Shown here: one piece after another, positions 41,075-47,448 of the stretch
Layout: the number at the start of each line of letters is the position of its first letter
Position numbering within the stretch: the stretch's first letter is position 1
From: UBA1189 sp045612925
GTDB taxonomy: Bacteria; Bacteroidota; Bacteroidia; Bacteroidales; Bacteroidaceae
DNA: 47,448 nt
NCBI GenBank assembly: GCA_045612925.1
Contig: JAZKZX010000019.1
Span: 1-47,448 of the forward strand
Direction: 5' to 3'
Translations under genes and position numbers: made by a program
The notes under the pieces: generated by a model
Told to the model about the DNA's origin: nothing
Databases searched by the model: none
What the model saw: the letters and a program-made list of their open reading frames with translations, nothing else

Positions 41075-43945
41075 TTACAGTGTCTGCTTCACCTCGATGG
41101 TCTTGAAGGTCTCGATGATATCACCCTGCTTGATATCATTGCAGGCGACAAGCGAGATACCACACTCGAAGTTGGTAGCTACCTCCTTCACATCGTCCTT
41201 GAAGCGCTTCAAAGCATTGATATCGCCAGTGAAGATAACGATACCATCGCGAATGAGGCGTGCACGGTCTGAACGGCTTACCTTACCCTCACGCACCATA
41301 GCACCAGCGACATAACCCACCTTAGAGATATGGAATACCTCGCGTACCTCGATGGTAGAGGTCACCTCCTCTTTCAGTGTAGGAGCAAGCATACCCTCCA
41401 TAGCAGCCTTCACCTCCTCAAGAGCATCGTAGATGATGCTGTAGAGACGGATGTCGACACCCGAAGTCTCGGCATACTTGCGTGCAGCCTGTGAGGGACG
41501 CACCTGGAAGCCGATGATGATGGCCTGTGATGCTGAAGCGAGTGTAACATCCGATTCTGAGATCTGACCCACAGCCTTGTGGATGACATTCACCTGAATC
41601 TGCTCGGTAGAGAGCTTGATGAGCGAGTCGCTGAGCGCCTCGATAGAGCCATCCACGTCACCCTTAACGATAACGTTGAGCTCTTGGAAGCTACCCAGTG
41701 CGATACGGCGGCCCACCTCGTCGAGGGTAAGCATCTTCTGGGTACGCAAGCCCTGCTCACGCTGGAGCTGCTCACGCTTGTTGGCAATCTCACGGGCCTC
41801 CTGCTCCGACTCGAACACATGGAAGGCATCACCCGCCTGGGGTGCGCCGTTGAGACCAAGGATGAGTACGGGCTCGGCAGGACCAGCTTGCTTGATGCGC
41901 TGTCCACGCTCGTTGAACATAGCCTTGATACGGCCATAGTGTGTACCTGCAAGCACGATATCACCCATCTTCAAAGTACCACCCTGCACGAGTACAGTAG
42001 CCACATAGCCACGGCCCTTGTCGAGGGTAGACTCGATGATAGAACCTGTTGCACGCTTGTTGGGGTTAGCCTTGAGGTCGAGCATCTCAGCTTCGAGCAA
42101 CACCTTTTCGAGCAGTTCCTCTACGCCGATACCTGCCTTGGCCGAGATATCTTGCGACTGATACTTACCACCCCAATCTTCCACGAGGAGGTTCATATTG
42201 GCGAGCTGACCCTTGATCTTCTCAGCATCAGCATGAGGCTTATCAATCTTGTTGATGGCAAACACCATGGGTACACCGGCAGCCTGAGCATGGTGAATAG
42301 CCTCCTTCGTCTGAGGCATCACGTCGTCGTCGGCAGCTACGATAATGATAGCGATGTCGGTCACCTGAGCACCACGGGCACGCATAGCGGTGGAGGCTTC
42401 GTGACCAGGAGTATCAAGGAAGGTGATGTGACGGCCATCCTCGAGCTTCACATTGTAGGCACCGATGTGCTGGGTGATACCACCCGCCTCACCAGCGATC
42501 ACATTGGCCTTACGGATATAGTCGAGCAATGAGGTCTTACCATGGTCTACGTGACCCATCACCGTTACGATGGGGGCACGGGGCTGGAGGTCCTCCTCGC
42601 GGTCGTCCTCTTCAGAGATAGCCTCGGCTACCTCAGCACTTACAAACTCAGTGGTAAAGCCAAACTCCTCGGCCACGATATTGATAGTCTCGGCATCGAG
42701 GCGCTGGTTGATAGACACCATCATACCGATGCTCATGCAGGTACCGATAACCTGAGTCACACCCACATTCATCATGTTGGCGAGCTCATTGGCAGTCACA
42801 AACTCGGTGAGCTTGAGCACCTTGCTGTCAGCATGCTCCTGAGCCATCTGCTGCTGCAAGCGGTCGGCAGCCTGGTTACGTTTCTCCTTACGGTGCTTGG
42901 CGCCGGTAGACTTGGGCTTGTTGGTGAGGCGAGCCAGGGTGTCCTTCACCTGCTTCTGGATCTCCTCCTCGCTCATCTCTGCCTTGTCGAGGATACGCTT
43001 AGCGCGCTCTTTATCGCGGTCAAACTTCGCCTTGTGAGGATCGTTACCCTTGTTAGACTTGTTATTATTGTTGTTACCGCCATGGTTGTCGTTGGCTGCA
43101 GCCTGACCCACCTTATTGATATCTACACGCTCATTTTGGATACGTGCACGCTTCTTCTTTTGGCCATCGGCCTGCCCTGCGGGCTTACCCGCAGTAGCCT
43201 GTTGCTTACGCTGTGCTGCCTGCTCCTCGCGTTCCTTTTTCTTCTCCTCCTTTGATTTCTTCTTGGGACGAGTAGACTGGTTGATGGCCGCGAGGTCTAC
43301 CTTACCCACCACATTGAGTTTAGAGACAAACTCGGGGCGTTTTACAGCAAATACCTCGGGCTCTGCCTTCTCAGCCACCTCGGGCTCTACGGTTTCAACC
43401 ACAGGCTCTACAGCCTTTGTCTCTTCGACTATGGGAGCCTTCTCCTCAACGACAGGAGCGGGCGCAGGCTCTTCTACTACCACGGGAGCCTCTACCACAA
43501 CAGGTTTCTCCTCCACTACAGGTTCAGCTTCAGGCTTAACCTCTACCTCCGGTTCAGGCTTAACCTCAGCCTTGGGCTCTTCCTTCTTGCCACCGTCGAG
43601 GTCAATCTTACCCACTACCTTGAAGGTCACGGCAGGCTTCTCCTCCACTACAGGAGCAGCCACGGGCTCGGGCTTAACCTCGGCCTTGGGTTCGGTTTTT
43701 TGGGGCTCCTCAGCCACTGCAGCCTTAGCCTCCATTTTGCTGTTGATGCGCTCACGTTGTGCCTGTTCGGCTTTGAGGCGCACGTCTTTGTCCTGACTGA
43801 ACTGCATCACCAGCAGTTCGTACTGCTCGTCGTTGATCTTAGCGTTCAGTGAGTTCTCGACGGTATGTCCTTTCTTCTGTAGGAAATCGACACAGGTCTG
43901 CAATCCTACATTCAGTTCTTTCGTTACTTTACTTAATCTTGGCAT
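41075..43945 (-). CDS. infB: Translation initiation factor IF-2
   Basis: A 956-residue IF-2, long for the family because of the extended N-terminus. The initiator-tRNA GTPase part starts near residue 455 with G1 GHVDHGKT (464-471), then DTPGHEA and NKID, followed by domains II to IV up to KQTL. The N-terminal half has a short IF-2N-like segment, then a Glu/Pro/Val-rich low-complexity region (about 80-220) holding two VVGKxDL motifs (FKVVGKIDLDGG and NVVGKVDLAAI), then a Lys/Arg-rich linker. It lies 112 nt after nusA. Confidence 0.97.
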   Translation of the reverse strand: MPRLSKVTKELNVGLQTCVDFLQKKGHTVENSLNAKINDEQYELLVMQFSQDKDVRLKAEQAQRERINSKMEAKAAVAEEPQKTEPKAEVKPEPVAAPVVEEKPAVTFKVVGKIDLDGGKKEEPKAEVKPEPEVEVKPEAEPVVEEKPVVVEAPVVVEEPAPAPVVEEKAPIVEETKAVEPVVETVEPEVAEKAEPEVFAVKRPEFVSKLNVVGKVDLAAINQSTRPKKKSKEEKKKEREEQAAQRKQQATAGKPAGQADGQKKKRARIQNERVDINKVGQAAANDNHGGNNNNNKSNKGNDPHKAKFDRDKERAKRILDKAEMSEEEIQKQVKDTLARLTNKPKSTGAKHRKEKRNQAADRLQQQMAQEHADSKVLKLTEFVTANELANMMNVGVTQVIGTCMSIGMMVSINQRLDAETINIVAEEFGFTTEFVSAEVAEAISEEDDREEDLQPRAPIVTVMGHVDHGKTSLLDYIRKANVIAGEAGGITQHIGAYNVKLEDGRHITFLDTPGHEASTAMRARGAQVTDIAIIIVAADDDVMPQTKEAIHHAQAAGVPMVFAINKIDKPHADAEKIKGQLANMNLLVEDWGGKYQSQDISAKAGIGVEELLEKVLLEAEMLDLKANPNKRATGSIIESTLDKGRGYVATVLVQGGTLKMGDIVLAGTHYGRIKAMFNERGQRIKQAGPAEPVLILGLNGAPQAGDAFHVFESEQEAREIANKREQLQREQGLRTQKMLTLDEVGRRIALGSFQELNVIVKGDVDGSIEALSDSLIKLSTEQIQVNVIHKAVGQISESDVTLASASQAIIIGFQVRPSQAARKYAETSGVDIRLYSIIYDALEEVKAAMEGMLAPTLKEEVTSTIEVREVFHISKVGYVAGAMVREGKVSRSDRARLIRDGIVIFTGDINALKRFKDDVKEVATNFECGISLVACNDIKQGDIIETFKTIEVKQTL

Positions 43946-43960
43946 TCGATATATTTTTTT

Positions 43961-44055
43961 AGTGAAGAGTGAAGAGTGAAAAGTTAAGCATTATCAGCAG
44001 GAGTCATTGTCATCCAAATGAGAGCTCTTCCCTTTTCACTTTTCACTTTTAACTC
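43961..44055 (-). repeat. Inverted GTGAAAAG-type repeats in the nusA-infB gap
   Basis: Left arm GTGAAGAGTGAAGAGTGAAA (about 43962-43981), right arm CTTTTCACTTTTCACTTTTA (about 44032-44051). Both arms are runs of one 8-mer type in opposite orientation, about 50 nt apart, so the gap could fold into a long imperfect hairpin. Confidence 0.75.
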
Positions 44056-44057
44056 TT

Positions 44058-45323
44058 TTAATCTTCATTCTCAAACTCGGCACGCAGGATAGCGAGTACC
44101 TCATCTACAGTGTCCTCCTCGAGGTCGGCCTTGTTGATGAGCATCTCACGAGGTGCATTGAGCACTCCCTTAGCGGTGTCGATACCGAGAGCACGAATAG
44201 CATCGATAACCCACTCGTCAATCTCGTCCTTGAACTCCTCGAGGTAGATATCCTCCTCCTCGTCCTCATTGTCGAGTTCGCGATATACATCAATGGTATA
44301 CTCTGTGAGCATCGAAGCGAGCTTGATGTTCATACCGCCTTTACCGATAGCGAGCGATACTTGGTCGGGCTGCAGGTACACCTCCACCTTGCGCTCTTCC
44401 TCATTGAGGATGAGTGATGATACGGTAGCGGGGCTGAGTGCACGCTTGATGAAGAGTTCGATATTTGCGGTGTAGTTGATCACATCGATGTTCTCGTTGC
44501 GCAACTCACGCACGATGCCATGGATACGAGAGCCCTTCACACCTACACAAGCGCCTACGGGGTCGATACGATCGTCGTATGACTCTACAGCGATCTTGGC
44601 ACGCTCGCCGGGGATGCGGGCGATGCGCTTGAGGGTGATGAGACCGTCATTGATTTCGGGCACCTCCTGCTCAAACAGACGCTGCAAGAAGAGCGGCGAT
44701 GTGCGGCTGAGGATAATCTTGGGATTGTTGTTCACATTGTCCACGCGGAGCACTACGGCACGCACAGTGTCGCCCTTGCGGTAGAAGTCGCTGGGGATCT
44801 GCTCGCTCTTGGGGAGGAGCAGTTCGTTGCCCTCATCATCAAGGAGGAGTATCTCCTTCTTCCATATCTGGTATACCTCAGCAGCGATGATGGTACCCTC
44901 CATATCTTTGTACTTGTGAAAGAGACTATCCTTCTCGAGCTCGAGAATCTTAGATGCCAAGGTCTGGCGCAAGGTGAGGATAGCGCGACGGCCAAACGAG
45001 ATGAACGAAACCTCCTCGGTCACCTCTTCACCCACCTCATAGTCCTCATCGATCTTGAGTGCCTCGCTGAGCGCGATCTCCGAGTTGGGATCAGCAAAAT
45101 CCTCATCAGCCACTACCACGCGGTTGCGGCGGATTTCAAAGTCACCCTTGTCGGGATTCACGATCACGTCATAGTTCTTGTCCGAACCGAAAGTCTTGGC
45201 GATCACACTGCGGAAGCTCTCCTCGAGCACATTGATCATCGTGGTGCGGTCGATGTTCTTCAGTTCCTTAAACTCTTGGAATGTATCAATCAAGTTGATT
45301 ACACCGTCATTTTTCTTTGCCAT
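44058..45323 (-). CDS. nusA: Transcription termination/antitermination protein NusA
   Basis: A 421-residue NusA. N-terminal RNA-polymerase-binding domain (about 1-130), S1 domain (about 135-200, GTIIAAEVYQIWKKEILLLDD...ELLLPKSEQIP), and two KH domains with RIPGERAKIAVESYD, GACVGVKGSRIHGIVRELRNENIDVI and LAIGKGGMNIKLASMLTEYTIDVY. It lies 19 nt after rimP and before infB, the classic operon order. It acts on pausing, termination and antitermination. Confidence 0.97.
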   Translation of the reverse strand: MAKKNDGVINLIDTFQEFKELKNIDRTTMINVLEESFRSVIAKTFGSDKNYDVIVNPDKGDFEIRRNRVVVADEDFADPNSEIALSEALKIDEDYEVGEEVTEEVSFISFGRRAILTLRQTLASKILELEKDSLFHKYKDMEGTIIAAEVYQIWKKEILLLDDEGNELLLPKSEQIPSDFYRKGDTVRAVVLRVDNVNNNPKIILSRTSPLFLQRLFEQEVPEINDGLITLKRIARIPGERAKIAVESYDDRIDPVGACVGVKGSRIHGIVRELRNENIDVINYTANIELFIKRALSPATVSSLILNEEERKVEVYLQPDQVSLAIGKGGMNIKLASMLTEYTIDVYRELDNEDEEEDIYLEEFKDEIDEWVIDAIRALGIDTAKGVLNAPREMLINKADLEEDTVDEVLAILRAEFENED

Positions 45324-45342
45324 AGTCCTTTATAATGTTTTG

Positions 45343-45807
45343 TTAAAATTTTATCAAATATTTAGTATATTTCGTATCCTCATAGCTCCAGGTATACTCC
45401 TTGTCCACGAGTACGGGTCGCTTGGCACCCTCGGGCTTCTCCTTCACCTGCATGGTAACGGTAAAGTTCTCCTCACACGCAGCGGTGAGCACTCCACGGT
45501 ATTTCTTACCATCTTTAGCGAGCACCTCCACCTCTTTGCCGATGTGGTTGACATACTGCTGCAACACCTTGAAGGGCTGCCCGATACCTGCCGATCCTAC
45601 CTCAAGCTCGAAGTCCTCCTCCTCACGGTCGAGGTTGCTTTCGATGTGCTTGCTCAACGACACACAATCATCAATCCACACGCCCTCGGCATGGTCAATT
45701 TCCACCGAGATACAGTTGTCGGCACTCACCGCCACATCTACCAAGAAATACTCCTTGTCGGCCAGCCACTCATTCACGAGTTCAGTCACTTTTTGCTTTG
45801 CTATCAT
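45343..45807 (-). CDS. rimP: Ribosome maturation factor RimP
   Basis: A 154-residue RimP, which helps mature the 30S subunit. The N-terminal domain has LVDVAVSADNCISVEIDHAEGVWIDDCVSLSKHIESNLDREEEDFELEVGSAGIGQPFKVLQQYVNHIGKEVEV, with the family's GSAG-x8-Q region; the C-terminal SH3-like part ends in YTKYLIKF. First gene of the rimP-nusA-infB-cvpA operon; promoter at 45887-45918. Confidence 0.95.
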   Translation of the reverse strand: MIAKQKVTELVNEWLADKEYFLVDVAVSADNCISVEIDHAEGVWIDDCVSLSKHIESNLDREEEDFELEVGSAGIGQPFKVLQQYVNHIGKEVEVLAKDGKKYRGVLTAACEENFTVTMQVKEKPEGAKRPVLVDKEYTWSYEDTKYTKYLIKF

Positions 45808-45886
45808 ACTTTTCTACAGATAAATAGACCCATGATAAATAAAAAAGACCCCCGAAGGAGCCCCTCACTAATCATCTAAATCGATG

Positions 45887-45918
45887 CAAAAGTACTACAT
45901 TCTTTTTATATGGGCAAA
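45887..45918 (-). promoter_or_regulatory. Promoter of the rimP-nusA-infB-cvpA operon
   Basis: On the minus strand: TTTG (45918-45915), a 20-nt spacer, TACTTTTG (45894-45887), with a leader of about 75 nt before rimP. Confidence 0.8.
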
Positions 45919-45996
45919 CTTTACTTCAAGTTTTTTCCGCACCTTCTCCACTTTGCTCCTTTTTAATATAAGAAAGTGAAATAAATTGGCTTTTCG

Positions 45997-46027
45997 TTTC
46001 GCTATCCGTAAAAAAGCGTTAAATTTG
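45997..46027 (+). promoter_or_regulatory. Probable promoter of nqrA
   Basis: TAAATTTG (46020-46027) fits the -7 box; TTTC (45997-46000) at 19 nt is a near match to the -33 box. The leader to the ATG is 42 nt. Confidence 0.55.
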
Positions 46028-46069
46028 CGCGAATTTTGTATATTCAGTTAACTATACATTATAAAAGTT

Positions 46070-47419
46070 ATGCCAGAAGTAATTAAATTACGAAAAGGCT
46101 TAGACATTAAGCTCAAAGGCTCTGCCGCTAAGGAGTTGGTAGCTGTGAAGGCATCACAGGCGTATGCGCTTGTTCCCGATGACTTCGTAGGCGTTACTCC
46201 CAAGGTAGTGGTTGCCGAGGGTCAGAGTGTCAAGGCCGGGGAGGCTCTGTTTGTTGACAAGAAGCATCCCGAACTGAAATTCGTGAGTCCTGTTTCGGGC
46301 ACAGTAGCAGCGGTCAACCGTGGTGCACGCCGCAAGGTGATGAGCATCGTCGTTACCCCCAGTGCCAAGCAGGAGGCAGTAGAGTTTGGAGCAAAGAGCG
46401 TACACTCGCTCAGTGGTGAACAGGTGAAGCAGATGTTGCTCGAAAGTGGTATGTTCGCATTCTTGCGTCAGCGCCCCTACGATGTAGTGGCCAACCCCGA
46501 CACCACCCCCAAGGCAATCTTCGTGTCAGCATTCGACAGCAAGCCCCTCGCTCCCGACTTCGAGTATGTGATCAAGGGCAATGAGGCCGACTTCCAGGCT
46601 GGTCTCAGCGCATTGGCAAAGATGGCTCCCACCTTCCTCGGTGTCAACGACAAGCAGTCATGCCCCAACATCGTAGATGCCAAGAATGTAGAGGTGACCA
46701 TCTTCAAGGGCAAGCACCCCGCAGGCAATGTAGGCGTACAGATCAACCATGTGAAGCCCATCAACAAGGGCGACATCGTATGGACCGTAGGTGCTGAGGA
46801 GACCATCTTCATCGGCCGCCTGTTCAATAAGGGCGTCGTAGACTTCACCCGCACCATCGCCGTAGCAGGTTCACAAGTTGAGAACCCCGCCTACAGCAAG
46901 GTTATCCTCGGTGCACAGATCGGCAACATCGTAGCTGGCCGCATCAAGGGTGGTTGCGTCAACCGCATCATCAATGGTAACGTGCTCACTGGTCCCGTAG
47001 CTACTGAGGAGAGCTTCCTCGGCGCATTCAGCAACATGGTGACCGTGATCCCCGCCGGCAGCGACAAGCACGAGATCCTCGGCTGGGCTATGCCCCGCTT
47101 CAAGGAGTTCAGCGTGAGCCGCGCCTACTTCAGCTTCCTCTTCCCCTGCAAGGAGTATGTGCTCGATGCACGTCTCAAGGGTGAGGAGCGCCATATGATC
47201 AACTCTAACGAGTACGACAAAGTATTCCCCATGGACATCTACCCCGAATACCTCATCAAGGCAATCATTGCCGGCGACATCGAGAAGATGGAGGCTGCAG
47301 GTATCTACGAGGTGGCTCCCGAAGACTTTGCCCTGTGTGAATTTGTAGATTCGTCTAAACTTGAGTTGCAGCGCATCGTTCGCGAAGGACTGATGAAGCT
47401 CCGCTCTGAAATGGAATAA
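46070..47419 (+). CDS. nqrA: Na+-translocating NADH-quinone reductase subunit A
   Basis: A 449-residue NqrA, the cytoplasmic subunit of the NQR sodium pump. MPEVIKLRKGLDIKLKGSA opens the protein, followed by a barrel-sandwich segment with FVSPVSGTVAAVNRGARRKV, PYDVVANPDTTPKAIFVSAFDSKPLAPD, HPAGNVGVQINHVKPINKGDIVWTVG and a C-terminal stretch ending FVDSSKLELQRIVREGLMKLRSEME. Length is standard. The nqrB start lies 3 nt after the stop. Confidence 0.97.
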   Translation: MPEVIKLRKGLDIKLKGSAAKELVAVKASQAYALVPDDFVGVTPKVVVAEGQSVKAGEALFVDKKHPELKFVSPVSGTVAAVNRGARRKVMSIVVTPSAKQEAVEFGAKSVHSLSGEQVKQMLLESGMFAFLRQRPYDVVANPDTTPKAIFVSAFDSKPLAPDFEYVIKGNEADFQAGLSALAKMAPTFLGVNDKQSCPNIVDAKNVEVTIFKGKHPAGNVGVQINHVKPINKGDIVWTVGAEETIFIGRLFNKGVVDFTRTIAVAGSQVENPAYSKVILGAQIGNIVAGRIKGGCVNRIINGNVLTGPVATEESFLGAFSNMVTVIPAGSDKHEILGWAMPRFKEFSVSRAYFSFLFPCKEYVLDARLKGEERHMINSNEYDKVFPMDIYPEYLIKAIIAGDIEKMEAAGIYEVAPEDFALCEFVDSSKLELQRIVREGLMKLRSEME

Positions 47420-47422
47420 GCT

Positions 47423-47448
47423 ATGGGATTGAGACAATTTGTAGACAA
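47423..47448 (+). CDS. nqrB: NqrB, first codons (3' end outside window)
   Basis: ATG 3 nt after the nqrA stop reads MGLRQFVD, like the start of NqrB, the flavin-carrying membrane subunit that follows nqrA in nqr operons. Only eight full codons are visible; the call rests on position and these residues. Confidence 0.7.

Noticed and set aside
41579..43255. Two long open frames (317 and 237 codons) on the plus strand
   Set aside because: Both are antisense to infB, rich in Leu/His from reversed Glu/Val codons and without recognisable domains.

Overview
The window is ordinary chromosomal DNA of a member of the Bacteroidales, probably Prevotellaceae or a close Bacteroidaceae relative. The evidence is: promoters of the Bacteroidetes type (TTTG, about 20 nt, then TAnnTTTG), little sign of Shine-Dalgarno sites, lineage-typical genes (663-type NagB/PIG-L fusion, Porin_10 porin, DUF4468, FadL-like protein, NQR, inositol-phosphate synthase, SufBCD without SufE/S) and the gene orders rimP-nusA-infB-cvpA and coaX-OMP-TPR-lptC-corC-ppiD. 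No phage, IS element, CRISPR array, plasmid gene or defence island was seen.

Layout. 1-735: end of inositol-3-phosphate synthase and a strong terminator. 800-3.7 kb: an ECF sigma factor, a short one-helix membrane protein (anti-sigma candidate) and a periplasmic LTXXQ/Spy-like protein with a His-rich tail, coupled to an anaerobic sulfatase-maturating enzyme; a 31-codon stump of a MATE transporter follows. 3.8-9.7 kb: DEDDh exonuclease and coaBC, DUF4468 protein, a 56-residue membrane protein, a porin and a Gfo/Idh/MocA oxidoreductase. 9.8-12.8 kb (minus): tRNA-Gly, sigma-54 activator, lptE, TPR protein, secG. 13-16.8 kb: small acidic protein, then nagB-like/PIG-L and nagA on the minus strand. 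17.1-19.1 kb: tRNA-Pro (minus), aroA and a Cys-motif protein. 19.1-24.1 kb (minus): aspartate aminotransferase, ribBA, LptF/G permease, START-like protein. 24.3-33.1 kb: trpS, coaX, FadL-like protein, TPR protein, lptC, CorC-like protein, PpiD-like chaperone. 33.2-36.1 kb: secreted multidomain sialidase. 36.1-39.9 kb (minus): sufBCD. 40.0-45.9 kb: glutaredoxin-like protein, then rimP-nusA-infB-cvpA (minus). 46.0 kb to the end: nqrA and the first codons of nqrB.

Themes. Several genes serve the outer membrane and LPS export (lptE, lptC, LptF/G permease, porin, FadL-like protein, PpiD, SecG). CoA synthesis appears twice (coaBC, coaX). Sialidase and the nag genes fit host-glycan use.

The most unusual signals are: the CnrYXH-like ECF trio; a dispersed promoter-carrying repeat in three copies, two of them tandem before trpS; a tRNA-Gly whose 3' end lies 8 nt from the start codon of a sigma-54 activator; a NagB paralog with Gln at the catalytic His position; an AATTCAGAATTC-type repeat read in frame inside aroA; and 9-bp tandem or GTGAAAAG-type inverted repeats in gaps of the suf and nusA-infB-cvpA operons. 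I saw no clear self-contained new system; the ECF trio is the best candidate.
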